Below are positions 21,865-32,600 of a DNA stretch of 64,000 bases, one piece after another. The stretch is taken from the NCBI GenBank assembly GCA_963930655.1, contig OZ005605.1, positions 12,965,501 to 13,029,500 of the forward strand, given 5' to 3'. A program made the position numbers and the translations under genes. Origin of the DNA: Myrica gale (taxonomy: Eukaryota; Streptophyta; Magnoliopsida; Fagales; Myricaceae). Position 1 is the first letter of the stretch. Every line of letters starts with the position of its first letter. Below the pieces are notes generated by a model. The model saw only the letters and a list, made by a program, of their open reading frames with translations, had not been told where the DNA came from and did not search any database.

Positions 21865-24621
21865 GAGAAATGCTGGGTGTTCTTCTTGGGTTCTGTCATT
21901 TGTACTGTTTCTAGAAGGGAAAACGAAAGGTTGATGTTGCATCATGTTCAAAGAGTCGGAAGTCTCAGAAAGACAAAGAACCTATTATTCTTGATGACTT
22001 CAATGATGCCTTATTTTACAACCCTGAAGCTGAGACATTTTTTCAAACAAAGTTCAGTTTGAAGAAGATTGAATTGGAAAAGGAGATTCTTGTTGAAGAA
22101 CTTAGCCACCTTCAAAGATTGCATAATTCAATTCAAGAGGCTGGGGTCCCCTTTTCCATTAGTTAACCCCGCCTTCTGCATCGATGGTAAAAGAATAATT
22201 CTATACCAACATCTTTAACATTCAGGGTTCTTATTTCTCAACATATATCAGTGGACAAATAATTGAGATTTCTCCTCAATTCTTGGCTGAAAAAATAGGA
22301 ATACCTTTTAGTGAAAACCCTTTGTATCCTTATAAAGCCTCCACATGTCCTCCATTATCTACTGTCGTTAGTTTTTTAATGTAGAGGACTATTAAAGGTT
22401 TCTCTAGAAAAGAATTTCCAGGAAAGTTTCTTGCTAAAGATCATGTTATCCCTGCAAGAATAATCTTTACAAACCTTTATCCGAATATTCATCTGTCTTC
22501 ATTCACTTTTGAAAGGATTAGATTCTTATATGCTTTTTTGAACAATGATTCCATAGATTTAGCAACCAATATATGTGAGCATATGATTGAAATCTTTCAA
22601 AGCAATTCTGACAATCTGAAACTTCGATATGGTTTCTTAATTATGCGTCTCTTAACTGCTGTTGGTATTTCATTTCCCGTATCTGAGACTCGACTAGGTC
22701 CACTCAAAACTATCGGCATCGATACCCTAAAGAAGTCTTTGTCTCACAAACGTCACCCAACTCCTAGTTATCATTCTGATGTGCCTGCCCTTCTTGATGC
22801 TATCAAATTTCTTCTAAACCATTCTTCTTCTATACAGTTTGCCATCACTACTCTTCAGTCAGATGTGGCTGTTATTCGTCTTGAATTGTCCCAAGTTAGG
22901 GCTGACATTAAACTCCTTCAGCCTCCTACTGCTAATTCTGCTTCTGATGATGGTGGCTCTGCATATGACAATGGTTCTGATGATATGGACGATATTGATG
23001 CGTCTGAGTAGCTACGTTTGGCTTCCTCCGTGTCAAAAAGGGGGAGAACTGCTGGTTATGGTAATGGTGGATGGGTTCTGCACTGGATGTTGGTGAATGT
23101 GGAAGCTGATTTGTGTTGTTGTTGCTTTTTGTGTTGTTGTTGATTTGTGTTTATGTTGCTATGATGTCAGTTACTATATTGTGTTATGCTTTTAATATTT
23201 TGGAACTTGTCTTAATTAGTACTGATGTGTTCAGTATATTGTTATGTTATGATTGAGATATTTGTTTATAGGCTAGAATATATTTTGTCACGAAGGATGC
23301 CAAAGGGGAGATTGTGAAAGGCTTTTTCTGTCATTTGTGCTGTTTCTAGAAGGGAAAAGGAAAAGTCTGGTGTTTTAGTTCACGTGACTCTTCATTAAGG
23401 GTCTTCTTGTCATTTTCCTGGGTTCTAGAAGATGTGAGAAAGGCAAGAAGTGGTTGTAAGCCTCTCACGCGTGAAATAACAAGATTGGGGGAAAACAGGG
23501 CGGTGGCTTGCCGGTATAAGGTCTGGTGTTGCCATTTTGGTTGAGAGGTTTCCTCCCCTGTGTTTTCACTTTTCAAGAACGCTCTCTCAAGGTGTACGCT
23601 GATTGAAGAAGCTCTCGTGTTCTTGGTGAAACATTTGGGTGTTGATGAAATAGAGAGAGCCGATCGGAGAAGAGGAGAATGTTTGTGTGCTGATCACCGA
23701 TACATTCATTACGATTGATTGAGGCTTCCAGAGGTTCTAGAAGAGTGGTTGCTGGAGGTTCCAGCAATGGCCATTGATTGCACAAGGTTTGTGTGTGAAG
23801 ATCAAGAGGCGTTCGAGATCGGGGTTTCCGTTTAGATGTAGAGGTTCTACGTCGGTAAGATTTAGAGTGGGTTGATAGGCTATGTTAGTCGTTTCAATAG
23901 ATCACTTTGTAAATCGATTGGAAACTAGTGGATTCGAACGGCCTACGGGCCCGGAGAGTTTTTCTCCTTAATGACGTTCCTTATGGAGTTTCTCTTCGTA
24001 ATCATTTTCGGTGTTACGTTTCTTTCATTGTTCTTGATTTGATTAGTCACTCTTTTACTAACCAAGTTTGCTAGTTGTGTTGTGAGTATTCAATCTTGAG
24101 ATTTGGTAAACATACTCACTAATCTGGTTGGTAAGTGATCTTTGTGATATTCTGATTTCAGGTTTAAGTATTCTATTGATTGTGTTTCGTTTATCTAAAG
24201 TTAATTTGAAAAATTGTGTTTCTGTTAGTTGCAGTTTCTTCGGAGTCGCTTGAAGTTTCTTCAGATTCCCCTGTTTTTCATATTTGAGTTTTATTGTTTA
24301 TATGCCTTATATTTATATCTGATTGGTAATTAAGTATTTGAATATTGTTAACATTGTGTTTGAGTTCATATAATGAGAATAGGTTGTGTGTATTAAAAAT
24401 AGAATTATTTGATAATTTTTAATATACCTATTCACCCCCTCTCTAAGTATTTTCCGCATAGTTGGGTCTAAATCGGTTTGTTCAGGTTCTTTCGAGGTTC
24501 TTCGAAAAAAATCTGACGATTCAAGATTTATTTTAGAAGTGAGCCTTACACAATCAGAGATTCTAAACCGTCATATTCTTTCCTAAAAGAACATGGAAAG
24601 AACCCAAAATTGTTTTATAGC
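21865..24621. mobile_element. Foldback MITE split by an LTR element
   Basis: The left part, from GAGAAATGCTGGGTG, and the right part, ending GAACCCAAAATTG...TAGCATTT, are inverted relative to each other, with GGGTTCTTTC and AGAAATGCT shared. Direct repeats ATTTCTTAAAAT flank them at 21853-21864 and 24622-24633; part of this overlaps the inverted end, so the true duplication may be 8 bp. Only about 170 bases belong to this element; the rest is the LTR element at 21894-24484. Confidence 0.6.
21894..24484 (+). mobile_element. Non-autonomous LTR element with 'putative plant transposon protein' region (fossil)
   Basis: The 5-bp target duplication GGTTC lies at 21889-21893 and 24485-24489. The right LTR spans about 23329-24484 (TGTCATTTG to TTTGTTCA) and holds the TATTCACCCCCTCTC motif typical of copia-like LTR ends. 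The left end shows only a short stretch of the same LTR start. A purine tract (AAAGGGGAGA) lies just before the right LTR. The interior encodes a protein region of the kind labelled 'putative plant transposon protein domain' (around 21990-23011; longest open part 22538-23011). No reverse transcriptase was seen, so it would have moved only with help. Broken and old. Confidence 0.7.
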
Positions 24622-24633
24622 ATTTCTTAAAAT

Positions 24634-27129
24634 TAAACTCGTTGCATTAGGTCTATTTAATATAGTAGTTATATTATTTATATTTAATTTAATATAGTAG
24701 GTCTATTTAAAAGGATTTATTAAAATTATTGGCTAGAGGTCAATTCAAATATAATCGGCCAGGAAAAGCCTACACACGATTACAGGCGGCCACACTGTGG
24801 ACTGGACCTAGCTACAAAATGCGGGACGGGACTCGTTGGTGCCGACTGTCGACGAGTTTGAGATGAAAATATGGATGCATAACGTCGAATCTAATGACGT
24901 GTGACCCTCAAATATCTAACCTTGCAACTTATCTTTCTCTTTAGCATGAATTTGTTTTTTGTTTTTTTAAGGTATGTTTAGGGTTGTTCGGGTAGGTGAT
25001 ATTTTGGTATTATTACAATGTTGTGTGATTCCTCCTCCTCCCCCATAGAATTCACTTAATTATTACAAATAAATGCAGAAAGGTTTGGCACTTACCAAAG
25101 TTTTTCTAGTAAGGTGGACATGTCGAGCCACATGAATTGAAATTAGCCTTTTCCTAAGCAAACAAGGAGTCAACGAGAAGTTAGGCAAAGCACATAGAGA
25201 CGAGTACTATAGAATAATTAAGGCAGACCTGCCAAATGAGCACCTAACCCAGACGGGCAGTACGTACGTATGTACCTGGGATTGGAACAACTGGAACTCC
25301 CCCAATTTTCCTTATAATATGTTTCCATTAATAATATTTATCGGTCCCGCAATAATAGAAGCTCACGAGGTCATTAGTGGCTCAACATGCATAGCCAGGT
25401 TTCTGTAGGGATATTCGATTTTAAACTATAAAGTTCTATGTGTTTGTTTCACAATGATTGCGGGCCTTCCTTTTTTTTCTTTTTTCTTTTACCCTTTTTT
25501 TAACCCAAGGATGGGATTGAAACTGAAAATATGTGTATCTTATGCGTGCAAAGTGTGCCTCAGATCATCAATGGTAGATTTTACCAACCAACTACAAGTA
25601 CTCTTTTTCTATTGAAAATGTCTGAAACCACCTACGAATATGACATATAAAAGGAGGAAAAAAAGGTCTCTATGCTTAGGATAAGAAAAGAAGAAGATTG
25701 TATTGATCTAACAAATGAATTACCTTCAAAATGATACGTGGGGTTCTTGAGAAGATGACTAATTTTAATCATCTGGAGCATGTTCGTTTTCAAACGTTTT
25801 GGTGGATTCGCATTGAAGTAAGACTTTTGTTCGGCAGAATTAGAATCCACACCGGCATAGGTGGCCCACCGTCTGACGCCTTTTTCTGTTTTTTTTATTT
25901 AAGTTGTCCCCTTCCGACAAGCTGCTGCCATGCGTACTCTTCGACGATTTTTGTTGCTTTTTTGCTTTTCCTTTTTTTAACCTTAAAAAAATTCTATTTT
26001 AATAAAATATAATAAATTCGAAATAAATAAAAAAATAACTTTAAACATCATCATCACTTTTTTACACATCATCAATCTCTACACAAACATCAATACAACT
26101 TTAACAACACATAAAAATTCACAAAACTCTTCAAATCCTACAAAATTCTTCAACACGAACATCACCCTGGTGTAGTCGGATTGTGCGGGGTAAATAATTT
26201 TAATCATAAATGAAATACATTAATATAACAATTACAGAGTAGGAGGAGGAGAATCTCCCCTTGTCATGGGATGGAAGATTTCCCTAAATGAGAGGGGCTT
26301 GTCTATCCTCCAATGCGGTGGTCCGATCTTCCCCGACGCGATCTAGTGGGAAGTAAGACACTCCTGTCGTGTGCCTGTACTTATCTTGTTAGATTAATAT
26401 TACTATTTATTTGTTATTAAAGCCTAGGACTCTCTTAGATGTAGTTTAGTTTATTATAATCTATTTTTTAAGCCTATAAGATACAAAACGTGAATAATAA
26501 AGATAGTTAAGAAATTTCATTTCCAAAATAAGTTCTTATTTGTATGGGGGGTTTTATTGATTTTCCTAAAAAAATATATTAATTATGTATGCAGTTCGAT
26601 TTAGCTGTTAAACTAGATAAAACATAATCCAAATGTCCCTCAAGATAAATTCCTAAAAAATTGAGAAATTAAAAAAATTAAATCTTTAAAACATTAAATA
26701 ATAATTTATTTTTTTATTTTATTTTGTTAGAAAATTTCATATCACGTTTAACGGTGAAATCGAATAGATGATAATTATTATTTTCTTTTATAAGCTGAGG
26801 AATATAATTAGATAAATTAAAATTTGAGGAAACTAGTTTTATCATCCTAGAGCTTATTATAATTTTGTTTCTTTAATCCTAGATAAATTAGTGTATAGGA
26901 TCTAGCGCCCCATCACCTTACTTAAGTTTCGCACCGAAGCCACGAGGAATTCCCTTTGCCCATTATTCAGCATTTTTTACTATACAACCGTCTCAATTTC
27001 ATTGTCGATTTAATTTTTTATTGTATTAAAATTTTAAGAATTGTAATTTTTTTAACAAACACAGCTGAGGGACAAAAATTCCGGAGGCTTTGCGATAAAA
27101 ATAAGAAATAAAAAAACTCAAAAAATATC
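24634..27129. other. Intergenic AT-rich region, nothing recognised
   Basis: No coding similarity, RNA gene or clear repeat pair was found. A short internal repetition (TTTAATATAGTAG) occurs near 24655-24705. The stretch 26230-26390 is GC-richer and may be an old repeat, but it could not be classified. Confidence 0.4.
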
Positions 27130-27148
27130 GAGAAAAGTCAATGAAGTT

Positions 27149-28107
27149 TTTTTTTTGCTGAATAATACTGAGAGGCTTACCATTGCATTAAATCAATAGT
27201 ACAAGATATACAAGATATCAAGAACCAAAGATCCAAGCACAACACAACTAGGTTGCAAATAAGAGGCTAGCGGGATCCCTAAAGGATCGTAAACCACAAA
27301 TGCTCCATGCGGGGCAGAGAGAGCGGGTGGCCGGAAACGGCAGACGGCACTACCAGAACCATAAACAGAAACTAGCACAAAAACTAAGACAATGCAGCAT
27401 AGGCAACCTAGACAAAAAAACCAACAAACCAACAAAAGGGCAGAAAGGCCACCAAAAGACCAGCAAAGCTCCACAGGAGCAGCAACAACACAAACCAACT
27501 ACAACCGAAACAAAAACAACAAAAATCAAAACAGCAGCTGGAACACCACGACAGTGGACACGGCGGCGCGTGAGAATCACGTGCTGCTCACGGCGGCGCG
27601 TGAAGGTCACGCGCGGCTGAGTGGCACAGGACCGACCAGAGTTGGGCGGCCGAGAGCTTCTGACACGGTCCAAGGGTCTCGGCCGTCGAAAACCGTCGAA
27701 ATTAGCCCCAGAAAGTAGAAAATGGAATCGGCGCGTGGGGCGCGTGTGGGCGCGTGCGGCGGCTCCGGGCAGCAGATCGGCGACGTAAAGGAGCTGAGAA
27801 GATCGGCCGGAGGAGCTGAGGTGGATGATCTATGGCGTGGCCACCAAGGGTCAAACAAAAAGCCGGGATCTAGCATCACAACACCAAGAGAACAAACCGA
27901 GAAAAAAACGGGGGGAAGCCGAGACAAGAGGAAGCAAGAGAATGAGAGAGGGAAGGGGAAGGGAAGAGAAGAGAAGAGAAAAAAGGGGGGGGAGGCGGGA
28001 GGATGCTCCTCCCGCCGCCGGAGAAAGTGGGAGGGGGTAAGGGGAGGCGAAAAACACCATAAGTGTTCTAGAGAGAAGGCATAGCCTCAGCTTACAACAG
28101 AGGTTGC
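27149..28107 (-). mobile_element. 959-bp non-autonomous LINE-like retroposon
   Basis: A 19-bp perfect duplication GAGAAAAGTCAATGAAGTT flanks it at 27130-27148 and 28108-28126. The poly-A tail is seen as poly-T at 27149-27156 and is preceded, on the minus strand, by GTATTATTCAGC. The 5' part, GC- and pyrimidine-rich with CTTCTCTCTAGAAC, resembles the 5'UTR of plant LINEs (LINE B has TCTTCTCTCTAGAACCC). There is no reverse transcriptase and no long meaningful frame. Best read as a LINE derivative keeping both ends but lacking the coding middle. The exact duplication suggests a young insertion. Confidence 0.7.
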
Positions 28108-28619
28108 GAGAAAAGTCAATGAAGTTGTTCCTTCAATTGGTGGGGCTGAATCAATGAGACAATGAGATTGTTTGTTTGCTAAAATTTTAGGGAATATTCT
28201 TAAAATTTTGAAAATTTTTGATTTATTAAAATTAATTAGGATTTATGAAAAAGTAGAGTGTGTAGGTGTAAAAGTTAAAATGTTTAGAGTTTGTTTTGTT
28301 TGTACAAATTATTGAGACCCCAGGTAATCGGGAAACAAACATGTCAAATGTCAGGGCGACTGACACATTGTATTAAACCGAACCCCGCATTCGTCGGTTC
28401 GGAAGTCCAAAGGGAAACACAAATGGACGGCGATGATTGGCGAGGAGGAAAAAAATTCCAAATAAGAAAAAAAAAACGCCCATAAAATGAGAGGAAAAGG
28501 AGTGTGTGTAGGTGTCTAGTAGCGTGCACGAGATGGGAACAGAGAAACTCTCCGTCCAACGCGAAGAAACGCTATCCTTCCTTCTCGTACATATTCTAAC
28601 GCCACCAACAGCGTCTGGG

Positions 28620-29642
28620 CACTCTGGACTTGGTCTTCCCCTCCCACACCACCTCAGCACTGTCCCTTTTCTCTTGTACGTTTTCTTCTCTCTTGCTCTC
28701 TTTCATTCTCTTACGTTTTCGATCGTCGTGGGTTCTACTCAAAATGCGGCACACTTTTTGCAGTTTTTTTTATTCTTATTTGTTTTTTCTTTTCTGCGAA
28801 CGCATAGGAGTCTTTAAATTGGATTGGATTTTCTTTCTCGTTCTGGCGAGACATCTTAATTCTGTCTCCGGTACTTCTTCTATTAAGAGCGCGATTTCCT
28901 TCATTCCTTCCTCCACTTGTTCTTCTTCTGGGTTATGGTGGGTTGGCTCCTCTGCTCTCATTTTTTTTCTCTGGATCACGAAATTTGTGACTTTTCTTCG
29001 TTTATTTTCGTGTTTCATGGTGTTCTCCTTCTACCATACACGGGTCTCTTTTATTTCAAATTTGAATTATTTTGGTTGAATTTGTCCGAATTTGGAAAAA
29101 CCATTTCCCGGGTTTTTCCGTCTATTATCCGGACATGTTCTGACCGAAGACAATCTGTATATTTCATTTAAAGTTTTTAATGTTTAGGTTGGACCCAAAC
29201 AGAATCTCCACATCTCAAAAAAGAAAAAGTTGACAACTCTCGCTCCTTTATTTGTTTCTAATTCAACTGGGCTTTACGTTTCGTATGGGTTTTCGGCTTC
29301 CGGTCCTCCCTGGATCTAGAAGTGCAATCTCACACATTCTGTTCCTCCATCTCTGGGGATTTTAAAATTGAGTGCTCAACTTTCCAGGCTATCAGTTGTA
29401 TGAAAGTTTTGATATTTTTAATATTCTTACTTTTTGTGGACCTTTTTCTTCCTTTTTAGGGCCCAGTTGTGATTACTTCCGCGTTTGAATTTTCTTAGCT
29501 TCAGTAAATTTGCTGTTTGATCGTTTGGTTTTGGTTGCAGCACATTTCACAGATAGAGGGGTTATACTTTGGTCGTCGGTATTGACGCAAAGGATTAGTC
29601 TCCTGATTCTACAACTACTTAGGATTGTAGGGATTTCGCCAA
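28620..29642 (+). promoter_or_regulatory. Probable 5'UTR and leader intron of the UDP-arabinose epimerase gene
   Basis: A pyrimidine-rich leader lies around 28640-28740. A possible donor CCG|GTACTT at 28870/28871 and a good acceptor TTGGTTGCAG ending at 29540 would define a leader intron of about 670 bases, leaving 29541-29642 as the UTR before the ATG. The start of transcription was not located and no TATA box is convincing. The upstream stretch 28127-28620 holds AT-rich sequence without genes. Confidence 0.45.
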
Positions 29643-32600
29643 ATGCTAAATCTTGGCAGGGCGAGATCTCAGCCTAGGTCCACTAGATCTATGCCATTTG
29701 GAGGTGGGATTTCCATTATCCATCTATAATTTACTTGAATGTATTACCGCAAAACTGTCCATAGTTCTTTGGTCAAGTAAAATGCAGGTCACCCGAAGCC
29801 TATTTGTTTATATTTTTCGTAGCAAAAACTTGCAAATTTCGAAGCGGTGGTTTCTTTCTGGTTACGTACAGCTCTTTTCTGTGTTCATTGATTGAATTGT
29901 AAATCTCTTTCTTAAATCTTGTTTTTGAGTTTCTAGGATTTCTGTGATTACGATTGGTTTTTTGAGGCCCTGTCATACTTGCAGGCATGGATTACCCAGA
30001 CCCAAAAAAGAGGAGCAGCTTTGTAGGAAAAATTGTTTTGGTTGCTGCGCTCACAGCATTATGCATTCTGATGCTCAAGCAATCTTCAACTTTTAATAGT
30101 CCAAGCCCGGTAGGTCTTTCGTTGTTAACTAGCCTTTTGTTGTTAAGATAGTGATTGTGTGGGATTGGCTTCCTCTATGATTCTACCTACTTACTTATGT
30201 GGATACATTTGAAATTATGTGTTTAGTCCTACGTCAAGCTCAATGCTCGTAGGATTATCAATTGTTCTTCTCACTATGATGCGATATCTAACCTTCTTTT
30301 GTTTGCATTTTGTTGGCATAATAGACAGAAGCATATGCCATTGGAACCCAACGAATCTTTTAATTTTAATTTTGTTTTTGTTTTTGTGTTTCATTTTGGA
30401 GATGTTCAGTGAAGGGGGCATGTGTAACACTCCCAGTCTCTCATGGAGTGGGAAAAGAGAAGTAATGAGAAAAGAATGGTATAAGGCCAAGTCCCACATT
30501 GGTTCCTTATTGGTAGAACTAGGACTTATATACATTTCAAGGGGCTTTAAAAGCAATCTTAACTAGCCCTTTTGAAATTAAAGCGCAGATGTGGCTAATG
30601 CTCCCTTGGGTTGTTACAACACGGTTGATGTTGGGAGAGAGTTGTTACTATTAGATGAACAAGTCATTGGACCTCCTATGGCTGATTGCTGCCAGCATTC
30701 AGGCTGTTATTCACACCTTTAGCTGATCTGTTCAGTGTCCAAAAGAAGTGGGCTGATGATAATGGTGTGTTTATGCTATACAGTGGTAGCTTTCATTAAG
30801 ATGCAAACTCTGATTATTTAGGCGTTATAACAAAATATCGATATCATGAGTTTCTCGTTGTTTTGAGTCTATGAATTAGCATTTAATCACGGGACTATGG
30901 TACCTTTATAAGACATCTCTGTCTATAAGTAACTCGTTGTTCACTTGTTAAAGTCATTGGTCTCTTGGTGTTTGTGATCTGTTTGGACGCTTATATAAGG
31001 TCAATCATATGCATTGATGTACAGAACTTCTCTGCTTACCTTTTTGCATTGTGGACCATACCTTCTAGGTTTACTCTGAGCTGTTTGTCCAAGAAGCAAC
31101 AGGGACACAAATGTCATTTACTTTAATCCTCACATACGAGCTTTTCTGTGGAGATTTTCCACAAGTTATCTGGATTTTCCTGATATCTCAATCAAATTCA
31201 ATTCAAGAATTTAGTTGACTTGTGGTATATTTCTTTATTATTACTTCCTTCTGAGAATGCTACTGTCTTGTTGTGGACGCCATATTAAGGTAAAGAGCAT
31301 AACCACCGGCGACGAATATTTTGCTGTTCTCTTGCTACTGATCAAGTTGACTAAGCTGGTCTACCGAGTCTCTTTCATGTGGTCAACACTCACGTGCTGT
31401 TTAATTGTCACTAGCGTTTAAAACTTATGATGACTATCTACAATTTTTTTTTGTATGTCTGTTTTAATTTTTTTTTGCTGTTTGCACTCCTATTTTGAAC
31501 CTCTTCCTTAACAGAGTGATTGTTTTTATCCCCTTCTCCTTTTTCTCTCCCCAAACAATGCAATATTGGATTTCTGTAATGAAATTGGCTAATAAATCAA
31601 ACCTTTATTCAAATTGACTTGGTAGCAATTGAAAGAAGTTTGACATTTCCAAACCTGAAAGTAGTGTTCATTTATTTCGTTCCTTTCCTTCAGTTCTCTC
31701 GTCATGAACCTGGGGTAACGCATGTCCTAGTAACAGGAGGTGCTGGTTACATTGGTTCACATGCTACCTTACGGCTTCTGAAGGACTCATATCGTGTCAC
31801 TATTGTGGTATGTATTTTTCAGAATGTTAACATTTGATGTATGGTTATTTTTTATTTTCCATTTGTTACATATCTTTGAGATTTTCTTGGTCGCAGGACA
31901 ACCTTTCGCGGGGAAACCTGGGTGCCGTAAAGGTTCTCCAAGCATTATTTCCAGAAGCTGGAAGGCTTCAATTTATTTATGCTGACTTGGGGGATGCAAA
32001 AGCTGTATCCTTGTCATATGCCCTTTTTGAGATGTACTTAGTTTACTAACCTTATTTCAATTTTAACATCAATACCTGGATGTTGCCTTGACAACTTTCA
32101 GGTTAATAAAATATTCTCAGAGAATTCATTTGATGCTGTTATGCATTTTGCAGCTGTTGCATATGTTGGGGAAAGCACTCTTGATCCCCTCAAGTAAGTA
32201 TTGCTTTTTGATCTGAATCTAGGCTGCTTTGCTTTTGGTACTAATATTTTTTTTTCCACATAGATATTTGAACTTCTAGGAAAATTTGAAATTTTATGGA
32301 AATCGCGAATGCGTAATGCAGGAATTACCATTGATGATGTAAGAAAAATTTAAATGATCCACTTAAAGTTTGTTAGTTTATTGAACAAAGGGTTTACTTG
32401 GTGTGATCAGATGTCAAAAAGGCAACCCTTTGTCAACAGCATTAAACAGCTCGCATGTGTAAGGCATGCTTGGTTCAAGTTTCATAAGTTCAAAACTATT
32501 TGTGGCCAAACAAAGTACTAACAACCCTATGATTGACATTACTGCAAGATCTGATTGTGTGAAAAGGAAGCTAGCCTGAGGACCGTGGGGTGTCTTCAGT

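Noticed and set aside
22538-23011. A free-standing host gene of 157 codons
   Set aside because: It is the end of the 'putative plant transposon protein' region inside a bounded LTR element with a target duplication.
27722-28084. Plus-strand Gly/Arg/Lys-rich 120-codon frame
   Set aside because: It lies antisense in the leader of the 959-bp retroposon and is simple GA-rich sequence; no known family.
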